Shown here: positions 10,947-22,800 of the stretch, piece after piece
Layout of the letters: each line of letters begins with the position of its first letter
Position numbering within the stretch: position 1 is the stretch's first letter
Origin: Theobroma cacao
Lineage: Eukaryota; Streptophyta; Magnoliopsida; Malvales; Malvaceae
NCBI RefSeq assembly: GCF_000208745.1
Contig: NC_030854.1
Location: 25,294,822 to 25,358,821, forward strand
Direction: 5' to 3'
Length of the DNA: 64,000 nt
The notes under the pieces: generated by a model
The model's input: only the letters and a program-made list of their open reading frames with translations
Database searches by the model: none
What the model was told of the DNA's origin: nothing
Made by a program: the position numbers and the translations under genes

Positions 10947-12211
10947 GTTTCTAATAAAAATAAAATGTTAAACATTATTGCGATTCCAAAATATAATTCT
11001 AGAATATAAAAAATAGCAAACCATTTAAATTTTAGGAATGGTTAAGCATTCTTTACTTTTTCCACATGTACCAAAACGTTTTTCTTTATTTTTCACAATT
11101 TCTCAAGAAAGTTAGGTTATTTCATGCCCAAACAATAATTAATCTATATTTTTTTTTCTATTTTGTCGTTATTTCCCTTTTTTATATTTTTTCATTACAT
11201 ATATTTTAAAATTATAAATTATATATTTAGCAATTCAATTTACAATTTTAAAAGTTAATTAAATTACAACTCTTGAAACAAACTACAGGCACCTTCTTTT
11301 AGTAGCCAAAAATATCAAATATGTGTCACATTTAACTTTTTATTTTTTTGGCTAAGTGTCATCTTTCATTTATTTATTTTTATTTAAAGTAACTATCATG
11401 AGTATATGTAAGAGAGGGGTGGGTATTGGATTTATAAGTAAAGGTTTTCTTCCACCTATAAAATATTAGAAATAAGGATCCATGACAAGTAGTATGAGAG
11501 AGATTCAGATCTTCACTGAAGTGAGACTCTCATGAAAAATATTAAGATTGAGGTAGACTCGGATCAAGGTACGATCTTTTTCTTTATGGGTAAAAGTGCA
11601 ACGAGAGCATTGCACTATTTGTGGGATAGAAAAGGAGTGTTACACAATTAGATAAGATAAAATATCATAGAAAAGGAGCATTGCCAACAAATACGCCCAA
11701 AAATAAAATCATTTTAACTTGGTAATTTCTTCATCAACCATTTAAGACTCTAACCTCTTAGGTTTTGAATTTTGCAATTGATTTAACTTTATGTTAATTG
11801 ATTTATGTGTTTCTAAATATTTAATTTGTTTTACTTTTAGTTAACAGTATACAATTTGAAATTGAGTTGAGTGTTCTTATAATATTTTTATTTTTTATAC
11901 ATAAAAAATTTCTCTAAATGGAATTTAAAAAAAAAAAAAAAAAGAAGAAGTCTTGTAGTTGTGGCCAAAGCTCATCAGTTGAATATCAATTTTATTATAA
12001 GGAAAGAACTTGAAGACGGCATTTACAACGCCCACGACAAAACGGCTCTTCGTTGTTGTTGTGTGTGTGTGAATGTCAGTCTCCTTCGCCAACTTCTCTT
12101 CGGTTTCAATTCTTGTTCCCTTTTCACTCTCTCCTACCTATACTTATATTTAATCATACATTTTCATTCTCCATATGTGCTTCAATCTGTGCCTCTCCTC
12201 ATCACTCTCTC
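10947..12211. other. Intergenic region and promoter side of the glycosyltransferase gene
   Basis: AT-rich sequence with no supported gene. An A-rich run lies at about 11929-11944. From 12050 to 12211 the sequence becomes pyrimidine-rich (ctcttcttcc-like), as in plant 5' leaders. No core promoter element can be assigned with confidence. Confidence 0.4.
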
Positions 12212-13301
12212 ATGGCGGGTCTCTACTCTTCTTCAAGACCCTCATCCTCCTCTTCTTCTTCCTCTTCTTCCCTTTCTTCTTCTCAGCAAACCTTTACATC
12301 TCGTCTTCTTTTGCTCCTGACTCTCCTCCCATTAACCCTCGCTTTCTTTGCTTTTATTCTCCAATGGCGAGGCGGTCTCACCGACCCCATCACTCGTTGG
12401 TCCCCTGACCCTTTCCAGTTCCCTGGCATGGTCAACTCCGGTTCTAACTCTCCCTCCGATCGGCGCTCCGCTTCGGGTTGCGTTGATCTTTTGGGTCAGA
12501 GCCGGTCCCCGGCCTTCCCTTATTATAAGGATTGGAAGTTCGATTTCGGGTCGGATCTTAGGCCTAAGGTTAGTTGGATTTCCTGGTCTTGATCTTTGGT
12601 GGGCCTCCCTTTTTAGAGTTGATGAAAATGTACATTCTTATTCTATGATGCCTTCTCATTTTATTGTTATTATTGGATGATCTTAGTTTCGGTTTCTTTT
12701 TCTATGAGACAAGTGAATCGGATGGTATTGATTTTAGTGAATTAGGAATGAGTGAAAAGTAAATAGACTTAATTTACTTATCTCAATGAATCTGCTATAT
12801 ACCGAGGTTTAGGCCCTAATTTAGCCGGAAATGGACTACTTACTTTTCTGAATTGAATATTTTGTCGAGAACAGTAAACCATCAAGCCAAAAGTAGGCAT
12901 GGCCGTAATCAGATGTAAATTAATTTCAACTGCTAAATGTCTTCATAGCCGTCGTCTAGATGATTTAGAACATGGGAAAGGTTCAGATCAGAGAGGGAAA
13001 AAATTAGAGCAGAAAGGAAAAGAGATAGAAGAACTAAGATGGGAGAATCAATTCCGGGGACAGACATTTCAATAATAATAATGAAAGTCAATAGTTCATA
13101 ATAATTATAAGGTAGGAGAAAGTTGAAACAACATAAAGTAATTAAAGGTTACACCCCTAAACCCAAATATAAACACAGAATGGCAAATATAATCTGGGAA
13201 GGCCCTGATACTCAGGGAATAAGCTTCCCTCTAAATAATATAATATCCTAAATAATCTAAGATGTCATATATANTACTAAGTAATAGTCATATATATATA
13301 T

Positions 13302-13340
<39 letters not shown>

Positions 13341-16300
13341 TTATTATTAATTTCATAAAATTTAACTAAGCAACAAGATCAAATATTTGAAGAGTTTAAT
13401 TGATTATGCAGCTTCTTTCATCCTGCATCACAAAAGGTCTACTTTTGGAAATATGTTCTTGTGCTACCATTGGTTTGTTTTGTCGATAGCTCATTGTAGA
13501 TTCTAGCGGGAAAATTTCTTTTTGTTTGCACATTAAAACTGGTTGTTCTTTTACTAATAAAACGTTATTTTTGTGTGAATTTCGAAATTGATGGTGTTAA
13601 AATGTATATTTAGGTATTATCGTATAAGGTTTGGGTGGATATGAAATCTGTTTGCAGTAACACCTTTTTCATGCCTTGTTGTAAATGAACATCTTCTGAA
13701 CTGTAGCAGCAAAAACGTTTCAACAGATGCAAGGAAAAATTATAAACTTCCACGTGACATTTGATCAAAACAAACAGCTTTCATCCATGTATTTTGAAAA
13801 TTGTCTACACTTTTCAGGGTGTAAGTGTAAGAAAATTGATAAGTGCATGGTTTTTCAAAATGCAGGGGTGTTTGTGTTTTAAATACGCTTTTCTTTTTTA
13901 AATTATTTTTATTTCTCTTGTTTGTTCTCTTCTCAATTAATATTAAATGATTTGTAAGTTAAAAAATTAATCTTGTTTATTTGTCAGAAAAGAGAAAGAT
14001 CCTCCAAGATTCCTCTTTTTACTCTTTGTGATTGCTTCACCTCTATGGCCTTTTGACATGTCAACTCTCTCTCTCTCTCTCATTTTCTTAAAGAAATTTT
14101 TTGCTGGACATAGACCATTATTATCACCCATGTATGTCTTTTCAACGTTGTGATGAATTTGGAAAGCTACTTCTTACATTCTTTTGGTGGTTTTGCTGCA
14201 TGCCAGATATGTATTATTTCAAGTACTTCGGCAGGCTTGGAACAGACATTACCATGGATTTTTTATCACAAGGTTATTGGAGTTTCAACCTTTTTCCTTT
14301 TTGTTGAGGGGAAGGCTGCCTCTCCTAATGTGTCTAAAGTCCTAGAATCAATTCCGGTGAGTATAAATCCTTTATCCCTCCTTCTCATTTGCAATACTTT
14401 GTTATTATGTTCTAGTGTTCATTCTACTTTGCTTCTGTTATTATAAGCAAAATACATCTTTTGCAGGGGGTGAAAGTGATATACAGAACAAAAGAATTAG
14501 AGGAACAACAAGCTAAAAGGTCGGTACATGATTTGGTTGAATAGTTGATGACAAAAAGTATATGTTTTGTCGTGGTCTGCTATTAGAAGGCACATTTTGC
14601 ACTTTCCTTTTTTCTATACAAAACTTAAATGATTGTGGGAGAACTCAATGCTAGAGAGTGGAGTGGGGCAGAGAGAGAGAGTAAATTTTGGAGGTTCAGT
14701 CCTGGGATACCAGTGATTTGGTAGCAATCAAATCAAAGTATCGATAGGGACCAAAATACTATTCTGGTGAGCCCATGAAATCAGAATAAAATACACATTT
14801 TGTTGAGAGACATAAGCTCTGAAATAAATAGTGCTATGTCGGAGATGAACATATAACTTTTTTACACTACCATTAGATTTTATGCCATCAACTTTTCTTT
14901 ATATGTTATTGTGGTTTTCTGGATTTGTCGTACTTGATGAGATAATCTGTTTGCTTCCATACAATGATTTCCTGAGATGCCCTTACTTTCTTTTTCATTT
15001 CTTTTTTTATTAAATACTTTATTGAAGTACCTTTTACATTCCTGGTAAAAAAAAAAGGGTACCTTTTATATATTCATAGAGTCTGACCTAATGTTCTTCT
15101 ATTTCCTTGTCCTATTTTTGCTATTGGTGCTTGTAGTCGTATCTGGAACGAGACTTGGTTGGCAAGCTTCTTCTACAAACCATGTAATTACGAGTTGTTT
15201 GTGAAGCAGTCCCTTAACATGGAAATGGCTATTGTCATGGCAAGGGTATGTTATTACATTTTCTTATCTGGGATAATACATATGTACGTGTAGCTTAAAT
15301 TCATGTTGATGTATAACTCTTAGCCTTACAATTTTTTTCTTCATTCATTTATAGGATGCTGGCATGGATTGGATTATTCATCTTGACACTGATGAGCTTA
15401 TACATCCTGCGGGAGCTCGTGAGTACTCCTTGAGACAATTGTTGTCAGATGTGCCTAGAAATGTTGATATGGTTGTCTTCCCAAATTATGTGAGTAGAGC
15501 TGCCTTTACAAATTTAGATCAAGTTTGAATTGTGTGTATTTTGGTGATAAAGAGTGAAATTGTGTTTCGTGTCTTATTTTGTTCGATCATTGTTGTTGAC
15601 ACTGAAGGTAATTATACCATATAAATTTTTCAGGAGAGCAGTGTCGAGCGGGATGATATCAAGGAACCTTTTACTGAGGTATAATTTCCTCTATCTGTTT
15701 CTCATGCTTTATTTTGGCTAGGTTTATAAGACTAATATTAGTTTGAAGGGAACATTATTAAGTTTCCTGTCTCTTACACTTGCAGATAACCCAATCTTCT
15801 TTGTAACTGTCTGCGTGCAGCAGTTTTTGCTGTAGTTGTGATTATGTATGCATTCATTGTTTATGATTCCATCTTCTATCTTGGCATAGGTCTCAATGTT
15901 CAAGAAGAACTATGATCATCTTCCCAAGGATGTGTACTTTGGCAATTATAAAGACGCAACCCGTGGTAATCCAAACTACTTTCTGACCTATGGAAATGGG
16001 AAATCAGCTGCTCGTATTCAAGATCATCTTCGTCCTAATGGTGCGCATAGATGGCATAACTACATGAAGACACCAAAGTATGGTTACTTTCTTATTCTAT
16101 TGTTTTGTATGAATGAAATGATGTGGTTTAATGTTATTTGTCATATGAAATCTTTACATGTTTTTCTGTATCAGTGTTGCTAAGGTGCTTGCCTAGGTGC
16201 TAAGGTGCTTTGCAAACCTAGTACAGTGCTTGCACTGCTTTAGGCAAGGCACCCTTGATCAGGTGCATGCTGCTTGTGTGTAGGCGTGCTTTTGTTAAAG

Positions 16301-18973
16301 CCACAAGTGCAAAAAAGGCGCATTTGACTTAGGTGTCATTTTGGCTTCTTTAACTTCTAATTTCTTTTATCAGCTTTTGTTTTCATCACCAAAAGAAGAT
16401 AATGTGAGCTCTCTTTACAAGAATAAAGCATTGGATAATAGAGTCCATGCACAACTCTTAGTCGAAGATTGAAGTGAAAAAATGTTGAGCTTCTTCAGTT
16501 ATGACTTTAGTTAACTAGTACAATAATTCTTCATCTTTGGAACACGGTAAACAATATGATAAAGCACACTCTTTATGTTCTATTGAAAAAATCATGGATT
16601 TCAAGCTTATTAAATACAGTGCAGAGAATTTTCTTTGTTTCATATACTATTAATTATCTTTTAAAATTTAGCATATTATTTGACTTAAGCGAGTGGTTTT
16701 TTTGCACTTTGCACCTCAGGTGATGTAAGGGTCCTATTGCTTAGAGTGGCCCTTGCACCTTTGACAACTTTGATTTGCACTTTTGTATGATAAGTTGTTA
16801 ATTGCTATTAACGTGGTTGCTCTCTACCTTAATGATGGATTCTTTCATTTCTTCTGTTTCTTTTTTTCTAACCTCTTTTTAAAAGGCATATGCTTTATGA
16901 TTGAAGAGCACAACTTCCTTCCTTTCTAATTTATAGGTATTTAACTACCTTGATTTTGTGTAATATTTTATAGGGAGATCAAATTGGATGAGGCTGCTGT
17001 TCTGCATTATACATACCCCAAATTTTCTGATCTCACTTCAAGGCGTGATCGATGTGGCTGCAAGCCTACAAAGGAGGATGTTAAAAGATGTTTCATGTTA
17101 GAATTTGATAGAGCTGTGAGTTCCAACTGATGCACCATCATAATCCTTTTATATATTTCTAACTTGCATTTTAGTTTCTTTTGCCCTTGCTTTTACTTGA
17201 AGGGTTTTCTGTTGTTTTCCATTTGGGTATCTATCTAATTTTAGATATGAGTTTGTCATATTTCCTGAGTTTTTTAAGATAATATGTTGTCTAAGATAAG
17301 TGGCATTTCGCCCTTAGGAAAATTGAATTTTGGCTTACCTTTCCTTGGGTGCGAACTTGAGTGTTACTTACAATCATTTCAAGGCTAGTTGAGCTAGCAT
17401 ATTGCTAGTTTATGTCAGGCTTTACTTGTATTTACTGATCTGGATGTATGTTGATCCTGATTGTATTTCTCCAGTAAATTTAGATATTAATGTACTTAAT
17501 AAAGCACAGGCTAGGCAAGGAACAATATTAAATGTAAAAGTGGAGGCCTCTTTATAATTAGTAGGTGGGTTTTCCTTGATGTTGGCTTTGGCCATTTTGT
17601 AAGTTTAAGCCATAGACATAATGTATGGTGGTGCCTGACCTGTTCTTTGCATTATAATCATGTTAGGTAGTCTACATCAGCAAGGTCTTTGTCAAGTGGT
17701 ATATATGTTAATTTGATATGGTTGTATTATAGAAAGTTCCATGTTTGTTAGGGAGGGAGAGAGTTGGAAAGTTATCTATTATGATTACGTATTTGCTGAT
17801 GATTGTAATATTTAGATAAAGGGAGGGAGGCAAGGCAAGTGCTTTCTAGGGTACTCTCGATTGTGATATACTTTAGATGATGCTTTTAATATTTGGGCTT
17901 AATTTTGCTTACTGTTCTTTCATGTTTTACTTCAACAGGCATTCATAATTGCTTCAACTGCAACCGAGGAGGAAATGCTTCGCTGGTAATGCTTATATTA
18001 ACATATTAAATGCCCTCTATTTCATGTTTTTCATTTCAAATATAAACCAAATAGAGCTTATGGTGTTGCATGTTATAAGAGAGGGGTTCTAGTTTTTACC
18101 TTGAAAAGTTGCTTTGTGAGGAGCTATTCTGAATGTTATTTTCTTGAAATCCTCTTGTTATCTAAGTTAAGACATTTAATGATAGGTTTAGACTATAAAT
18201 GGACTCATATACCCTAGTGATTTCTTTTAGGAGCATTAATACATGAGACTGTCTTCATGTGTCAAATGCGTACAGTTATTGGGCTTAATATAGTTAATTA
18301 TCACTTTGCAAATTGTTAGACTGTTGGATTGTTTCTGATGATCTACTCCTTACTTTTCCAAGTAGACGAAATATATTTCTCACCGAACAATCTATTTTGT
18401 TTCTTGGTTGTGTGGGATCGGAGTTGATATTTATCTTCCTCAAATAATGTTGTTCTTTTTACTTAGGTACCGTGAGCGTGTGGTGTGGACTGATAAAGCA
18501 TTGAACTTGAAACTTTTGAGGAAGGGCATTTTAGCTCGGATTTATGCTCCCATGGTGAGTTAAGCTACTGGGCATGTTTATATGAAGCCTGCCTTGTGGT
18601 TTTCAGCTGATCTTTGCTATGGATTATTTTGCTGATGACCATGCGTGGTTCAAGTGTCAAGATTCCTCGAATCATTCACTTTTTTCTCTTCTCACAGGTT
18701 GTAATTCAAGGACTTAGGGAATCTGGTATTTTCAGTTCTATAGTACAATCAGCACAGACGACTCTCTCAAAGGACAAGTTTTTGACATCCGTTGAGAGTA
18801 GCAACTCTTCTAGAGTAGATAAACCTGGAATAATTTCTTCCAGAAAGATTGGTGTGACAGAATCTCAGGCCACTGCCAGAAGGATCTTGGAGATCACCAA
18901 CAAATTTTCTTATAATTCGGCAATCCCACCACTTTCTCCTCCAGTACTGGATGATATGCACATGGTAATATAA
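12212..18973 (+). CDS. Putative Golgi glycosyltransferase, GT2-like with a DxD motif (11 exons, 529 aa)
   Basis: Exons: 12212-12568, 14207-14356, 14467-14519, 15137-15245, 15355-15489, 15634-15678, 15890-16077, 16974-17115, 17939-17985, 18467-18554, 18698-18973. All junctions keep frame and use GT-AG. The start gives [10 protein letters not shown], a Ser-rich cytosolic tail, then one membrane anchor at about residues 32-50 (a type II topology typical of Golgi enzymes). The catalytic part has WNETWL and IIHLDTDEL, with a DxD metal/nucleotide-sugar site at about residues 234-236, then [11 protein letters not shown] and CGCKP. A conserved plant family of unproven substrate is likely; by memory it corresponds to Arabidopsis At2g41451. 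The last exon could have a further splice at ATG/GTAATA (18965), so the C-terminus is less certain. Introns carry a MITE-like element (16173-16769) and microsatellites. Confidence 0.85.
13291..13338. repeat. (TA)n(CA)n microsatellite in glycosyltransferase intron 1
   Basis: A TA run at 13291-13300 passes into about 17 CA units ending at 13338. An undetermined base (n) occurs just upstream at 13274. Confidence 0.95.
14065..14081. repeat. (CT)n microsatellite in glycosyltransferase intron 1
   Basis: About eight CT units, roughly 125 bases before the exon 2 acceptor. Confidence 0.85.
16173..16769. mobile_element. MITE-like element in glycosyltransferase intron 7
   Basis: The left end gtgttgctaaggtgcttgcc is an imperfect inverted match to the right end, whose reverse complement reads agttgtcaaaggtgcaaggg. 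The inner sequence is rich in 'aggtgc' and 'ggcaag' phrases, as in a common plant DNA-transposon family. It has no coding capacity, and no clear target duplication was found. It lies wholly inside an intron of about 900 bases, away from the splice sites. Confidence 0.5.
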
Positions 18974-19801
18974 TGGCATCAAATTCACAGTGATTACTGC
19001 TGCCTCATTGTTCCTGCAAAGAGTTGAGAAAATTGAAATAGAAAGTGGGGTAAAATGAGACAACTTGGTTTGCCGGCTCTGGCTCCAGCTCTGGCTCTGG
19101 TGGGGGCATTTTCCAGTGTTGGCTTTTCGTGGGGCTCTTCCCGATCATTACCCAAGCGCTGCTGTACATTTCTTCAGGTTTAGATTATATTAGATGATGA
19201 TAGAGTGAGAGGTGTAGAGCGGGATTCTGACTAATACAGATTGATGATTGTTGCATCTTTGATATTGGTTTTGGATGCCTAAGGCTAATGGCTGGAGGCT
19301 GTAAACATTGAACCAGTTTGTGATACTATTTAGTTGAGAGGGGCATTCATCATCATTTTCCATTCCCCCACTCAGACTCAGATGATTGATGATGTTCATC
19401 AATCAAACTTTAGAATATGGTATTCTTTTGCATTTACTTGAAACAATCAATTGCATTCTATTCTCCATTCTCTCCACTTTGTATCCATACTTTATCTCAG
19501 TACATTTCACTCAATTATAATTGCATATAAATACATTAACAATTTAAAAAACTTTTCATAAAATAACAAATTTCCATTTATATTACCAGAACTCAATTAC
19601 TGAATTGGCAAAAGGAAAACCAAATCATAAATTGAAAAATATGTATTAATAAGATCGAATCCGGGTAGTCCGGTTGGAGAGCCACACGCTCAATAACACG
19701 TGCTTTCCACTGTGTATAATAGTAGGAGCGATGCCAACACTTTTCGGCTGTTTAACTGCTAACTCGCGCTTCCTCTCTGTCTCTGACATTGGGTTCCATA
19801 G
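18974..19801. other. 3' UTR of the glycosyltransferase gene and upstream region of ARP
   Basis: The glycosyltransferase 3' UTR probably runs to about 19450 and includes a 'ggctctggctccagctctgg' stretch at about 19076-19095. The remaining 350 bases are the ARP promoter and leader. No other gene is supported. Confidence 0.5.
19697..19702. promoter_or_regulatory. G-box (CACGTG) upstream of ARP
   Basis: A palindromic CACGTG lies 100 bases before the ARP start codon. G-boxes bind bZIP and bHLH factors in plants. Function here is inferred from position only, and it could lie within the transcribed leader. Confidence 0.4.
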
Positions 19802-22800
19802 ATGAACCAAGCATCGCCACTTGGTTTTAAGACTTTGATCAATCTTTCAAGGTTTTCTTTTTCTTTCTCCGATAAAATTCATTTGTTGTTTCTCTTTTTT
19901 GTTGTTTGTTCTTATAGAAATTTAAGCTGACTGGAAAATATGTAGCTTTGCAGCGGCTCCAAGGAGTTTGGGAGTTGGAAGATTTGTCCCTTCGAGAGGC
20001 AAAGTAATGGGGTCTAAGAGAAGAAGCTTTTCGACTTCATCCTCCATAGATGACCAAAACATTGATAAGAAACCCAAAGGAGTAATAGACAACAATAACC
20101 CCATTTCTGATAAGCCTCTTCTCAAGGTTTCTTCTTTTTTTTTGCATGCTTTTTTCTTAGTTTTCTGTTTGGGTTTAATGAAAATGTTAAGAAAAGTAAA
20201 TTAGTTAAGCACAATAATGATAAACAGGTCAAAAGGATTAATGGCTACAAATCCTTATGTTTAATCAGATATTATATTTTGAGTTATAAGGTATTAATTT
20301 TATGCTTTTGATATTGATAATTGCTTAAGAATGTAAATGAAAGGTACTTGGAATGCAGAATTTCAAGGATGATCCAGGAAAAATAGAGGCAATGACAGTT
20401 CAACAACTCAGAACTGCATTGAGGTAAATAACAAGTTTCAAGGGCTAACATATAAAAGTGTATAACTCCTCTGTTTGATGTTCTTGCATTCTGCATCATG
20501 GATTGATTTCTGTCATTTATGCACTTTGCATTTAGAAAATTTTTGTGTGTTAACTCCTACATTTAGTTTGTTGATTGGAAAGAAGATTGTTCCACAAATG
20601 GAGCTATGAGGTGAAACAGCTCATGTGACCAACACAAATTAGTTGAATTTTTTCTTAATCACATTCCCATTCTGTTGTAGACACTTTCCTTTAACTTATG
20701 AAGTATGTAATCCTGAATTTCCTTTTTAAGCCTGGTTAATGGGATTTTATTGACCCATGAAAAAGGTAAATTGGACGTGTCTAATTTAAGATCTGAGTTT
20801 GTTTTAACTGTTTTTAATTGACAGGAGTGCTGGTGTCCCTGCCAAAGGTTCCAAACGTGACCTTGTATCTGCTTTACAGTGCTATTTGGCCAAGGAAATA
20901 GATGGTATGCAATTTTCTATAGAATTTAAGTTATAATATATATTTTGGTATCCTGCAAGTCTTCATATGATAGCAATCAAGATTGAGGATAACAACATAA
21001 ATTTTCTTATAGCGGGTATAATAATTAATTGCATGTGCAAGCTTCCTTTTCTGATCTCTGAAATTCTTTGCATGTGCAGGTGGAAGTTCTTTTTTAGCAG
21101 ATAAACAAGATCCTTCCAATTATGATGAAAGCATATCTATAAGAATGGAGGCAGGATCCATAGAGGACCAAGTCCAAGATGTTAACACTATTTCTAAGGT
21201 TTCCAGGGTTCAGCGGAGCAGGAGGACGTTAAACCAAATGCAAATTAAGGGTGAAACAGTTGAAGTTGATACTAAAATTGTCACGATAGAGCAGAAGCTA
21301 TCTGTTAAAACTGGTCGTGCTTCAGGTAGTGCAGAAGATATAGACATCTGTAGCATTAGCGTTTTATGTAGTTGTTGTGATTTATGGAACTATTCCATCG
21401 TTCTCTCATGTAGTTCGGTTTTGGTGGTTCATTTAGTTTGACTAAAAGGATGGATTATTGTGTTTGATCCTTGATGTGGCTAGGTAGGAAGCCTTCTCAG
21501 ACAAAGAGGAAAGTATCTTCAGATGTTGATAGCAAAGGTGTTAGTGCTGAAAATGGAGTTACCCTTACAGTGAATCAAAGCGAACCATGGACGATTTTTG
21601 CCCATAAGAAGCCTCAGAAAGGGTGGATAGCATATAATCCTAGAATCATGAGACCTCCACCTCCTATGGGGAATCCAAAGTTTGTCAAGGTTCTGTCTTG
21701 GAATGTCAATGGGCTTAGAGCATTGCTGAAATTAGAGGGATTCTCTGCCCTGCAACTTGCCGAAAGGGAAAACTTTGATGTATTGTGTTTGCAGGAGACT
21801 AAACTGCAGGCAAGTATATAATATATCATTTTGTAGCTTAGAAAATTTCAATATATTATAGATAGTTTTATTGAGAAAGTCTCATTGTAGTATAAAACTT
21901 TCTCTGCCTTAGCTTACCGTGATATCTGCGTTAATTGGATCACTAGATATTTTACTGGAGTGCTTGAAGCACCTCTTACATCATTAATTCCTATGTGCAG
22001 ACATAGTTATAGCAATTAGCAGCAAACTTATAAAGTGGCTGCTAAGGCATTTTCCCTCTTGATGGATGTTTGTCCTTGCAGAATGTTGATATACAATTAT
22101 GTTAATATTGGATGTTTTTGCACTAACTTTAGTTGTGGGCATTTTGCTGTCATTTGATTCTATTTGACACCTAGGATTTGTTTTCATACAAATGTGAGTC
22201 AAGTTGTAATATGGCTCCTAATTGGAATTGGTTAAAAAGGGTTAGAAATGAGTAACCTTCTCAATTAAGTGGTTGAAGGTTTTTTTTTTTTTTAAATATT
22301 TTCATAACTCAAACTGGCCAGGTAATACTAGTTTTCTTCTTTGAGCGTCAAATGATGACCAAATTGAGAAATTTTGATTGATTTAGTCATGGCTGCTCTA
22401 GCTTTAGATAATTGCGGAAACATTTTATTTCTTTCTGTGCAAAAATTCAGGACATGTTAGAATCTGACAATTTGTTGATATTATAAATTGCCAATAACAT
22501 CTTTTTCCCTTGTGTTTGTATATGTGAGACTGTGCTTATTTGACTCTGTGTTTGTCTGTCCTTGTGAGAGTGTGTATTTTCTTTACATGTGTGTGTCTGT
22601 GTGCGCATGTATTTGTTTGTGTGTACATAAGAAATGTGAGCATCTTGGACTTGTTAATTTTCTTGATATATTGAAGGCACTTATTAATTTTGAAACAGGA
22701 GAAAGATGTCAAGTCAATCAAACAGTCTCTCATAGAAGGATATGAGAATAGCTTCTGGACATGCAGTAATTCAAAACTTGGTTATGCTGGTACAGCAATA

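Noticed and set aside
12053..12408. Alternative overlapping open frames at the glycosyltransferase 5' end
   Set aside because: Only the frame from 12212 joins in phase to exon 2 and gives the membrane anchor; the others are frame shadows of pyrimidine-rich sequence.
19650..19690. tRNA-like phrase gatcgaatccgggtagtccgg before ARP
   Set aside because: Upstream sequence has no anticodon or D arms; the similarity is limited to one short phrase.
22488..22745. Open frame rich in Val and Cys in ARP intron 6
   Set aside because: It is produced by the TG-rich simple repeat; the true exon 7 begins at 22699 in another frame.
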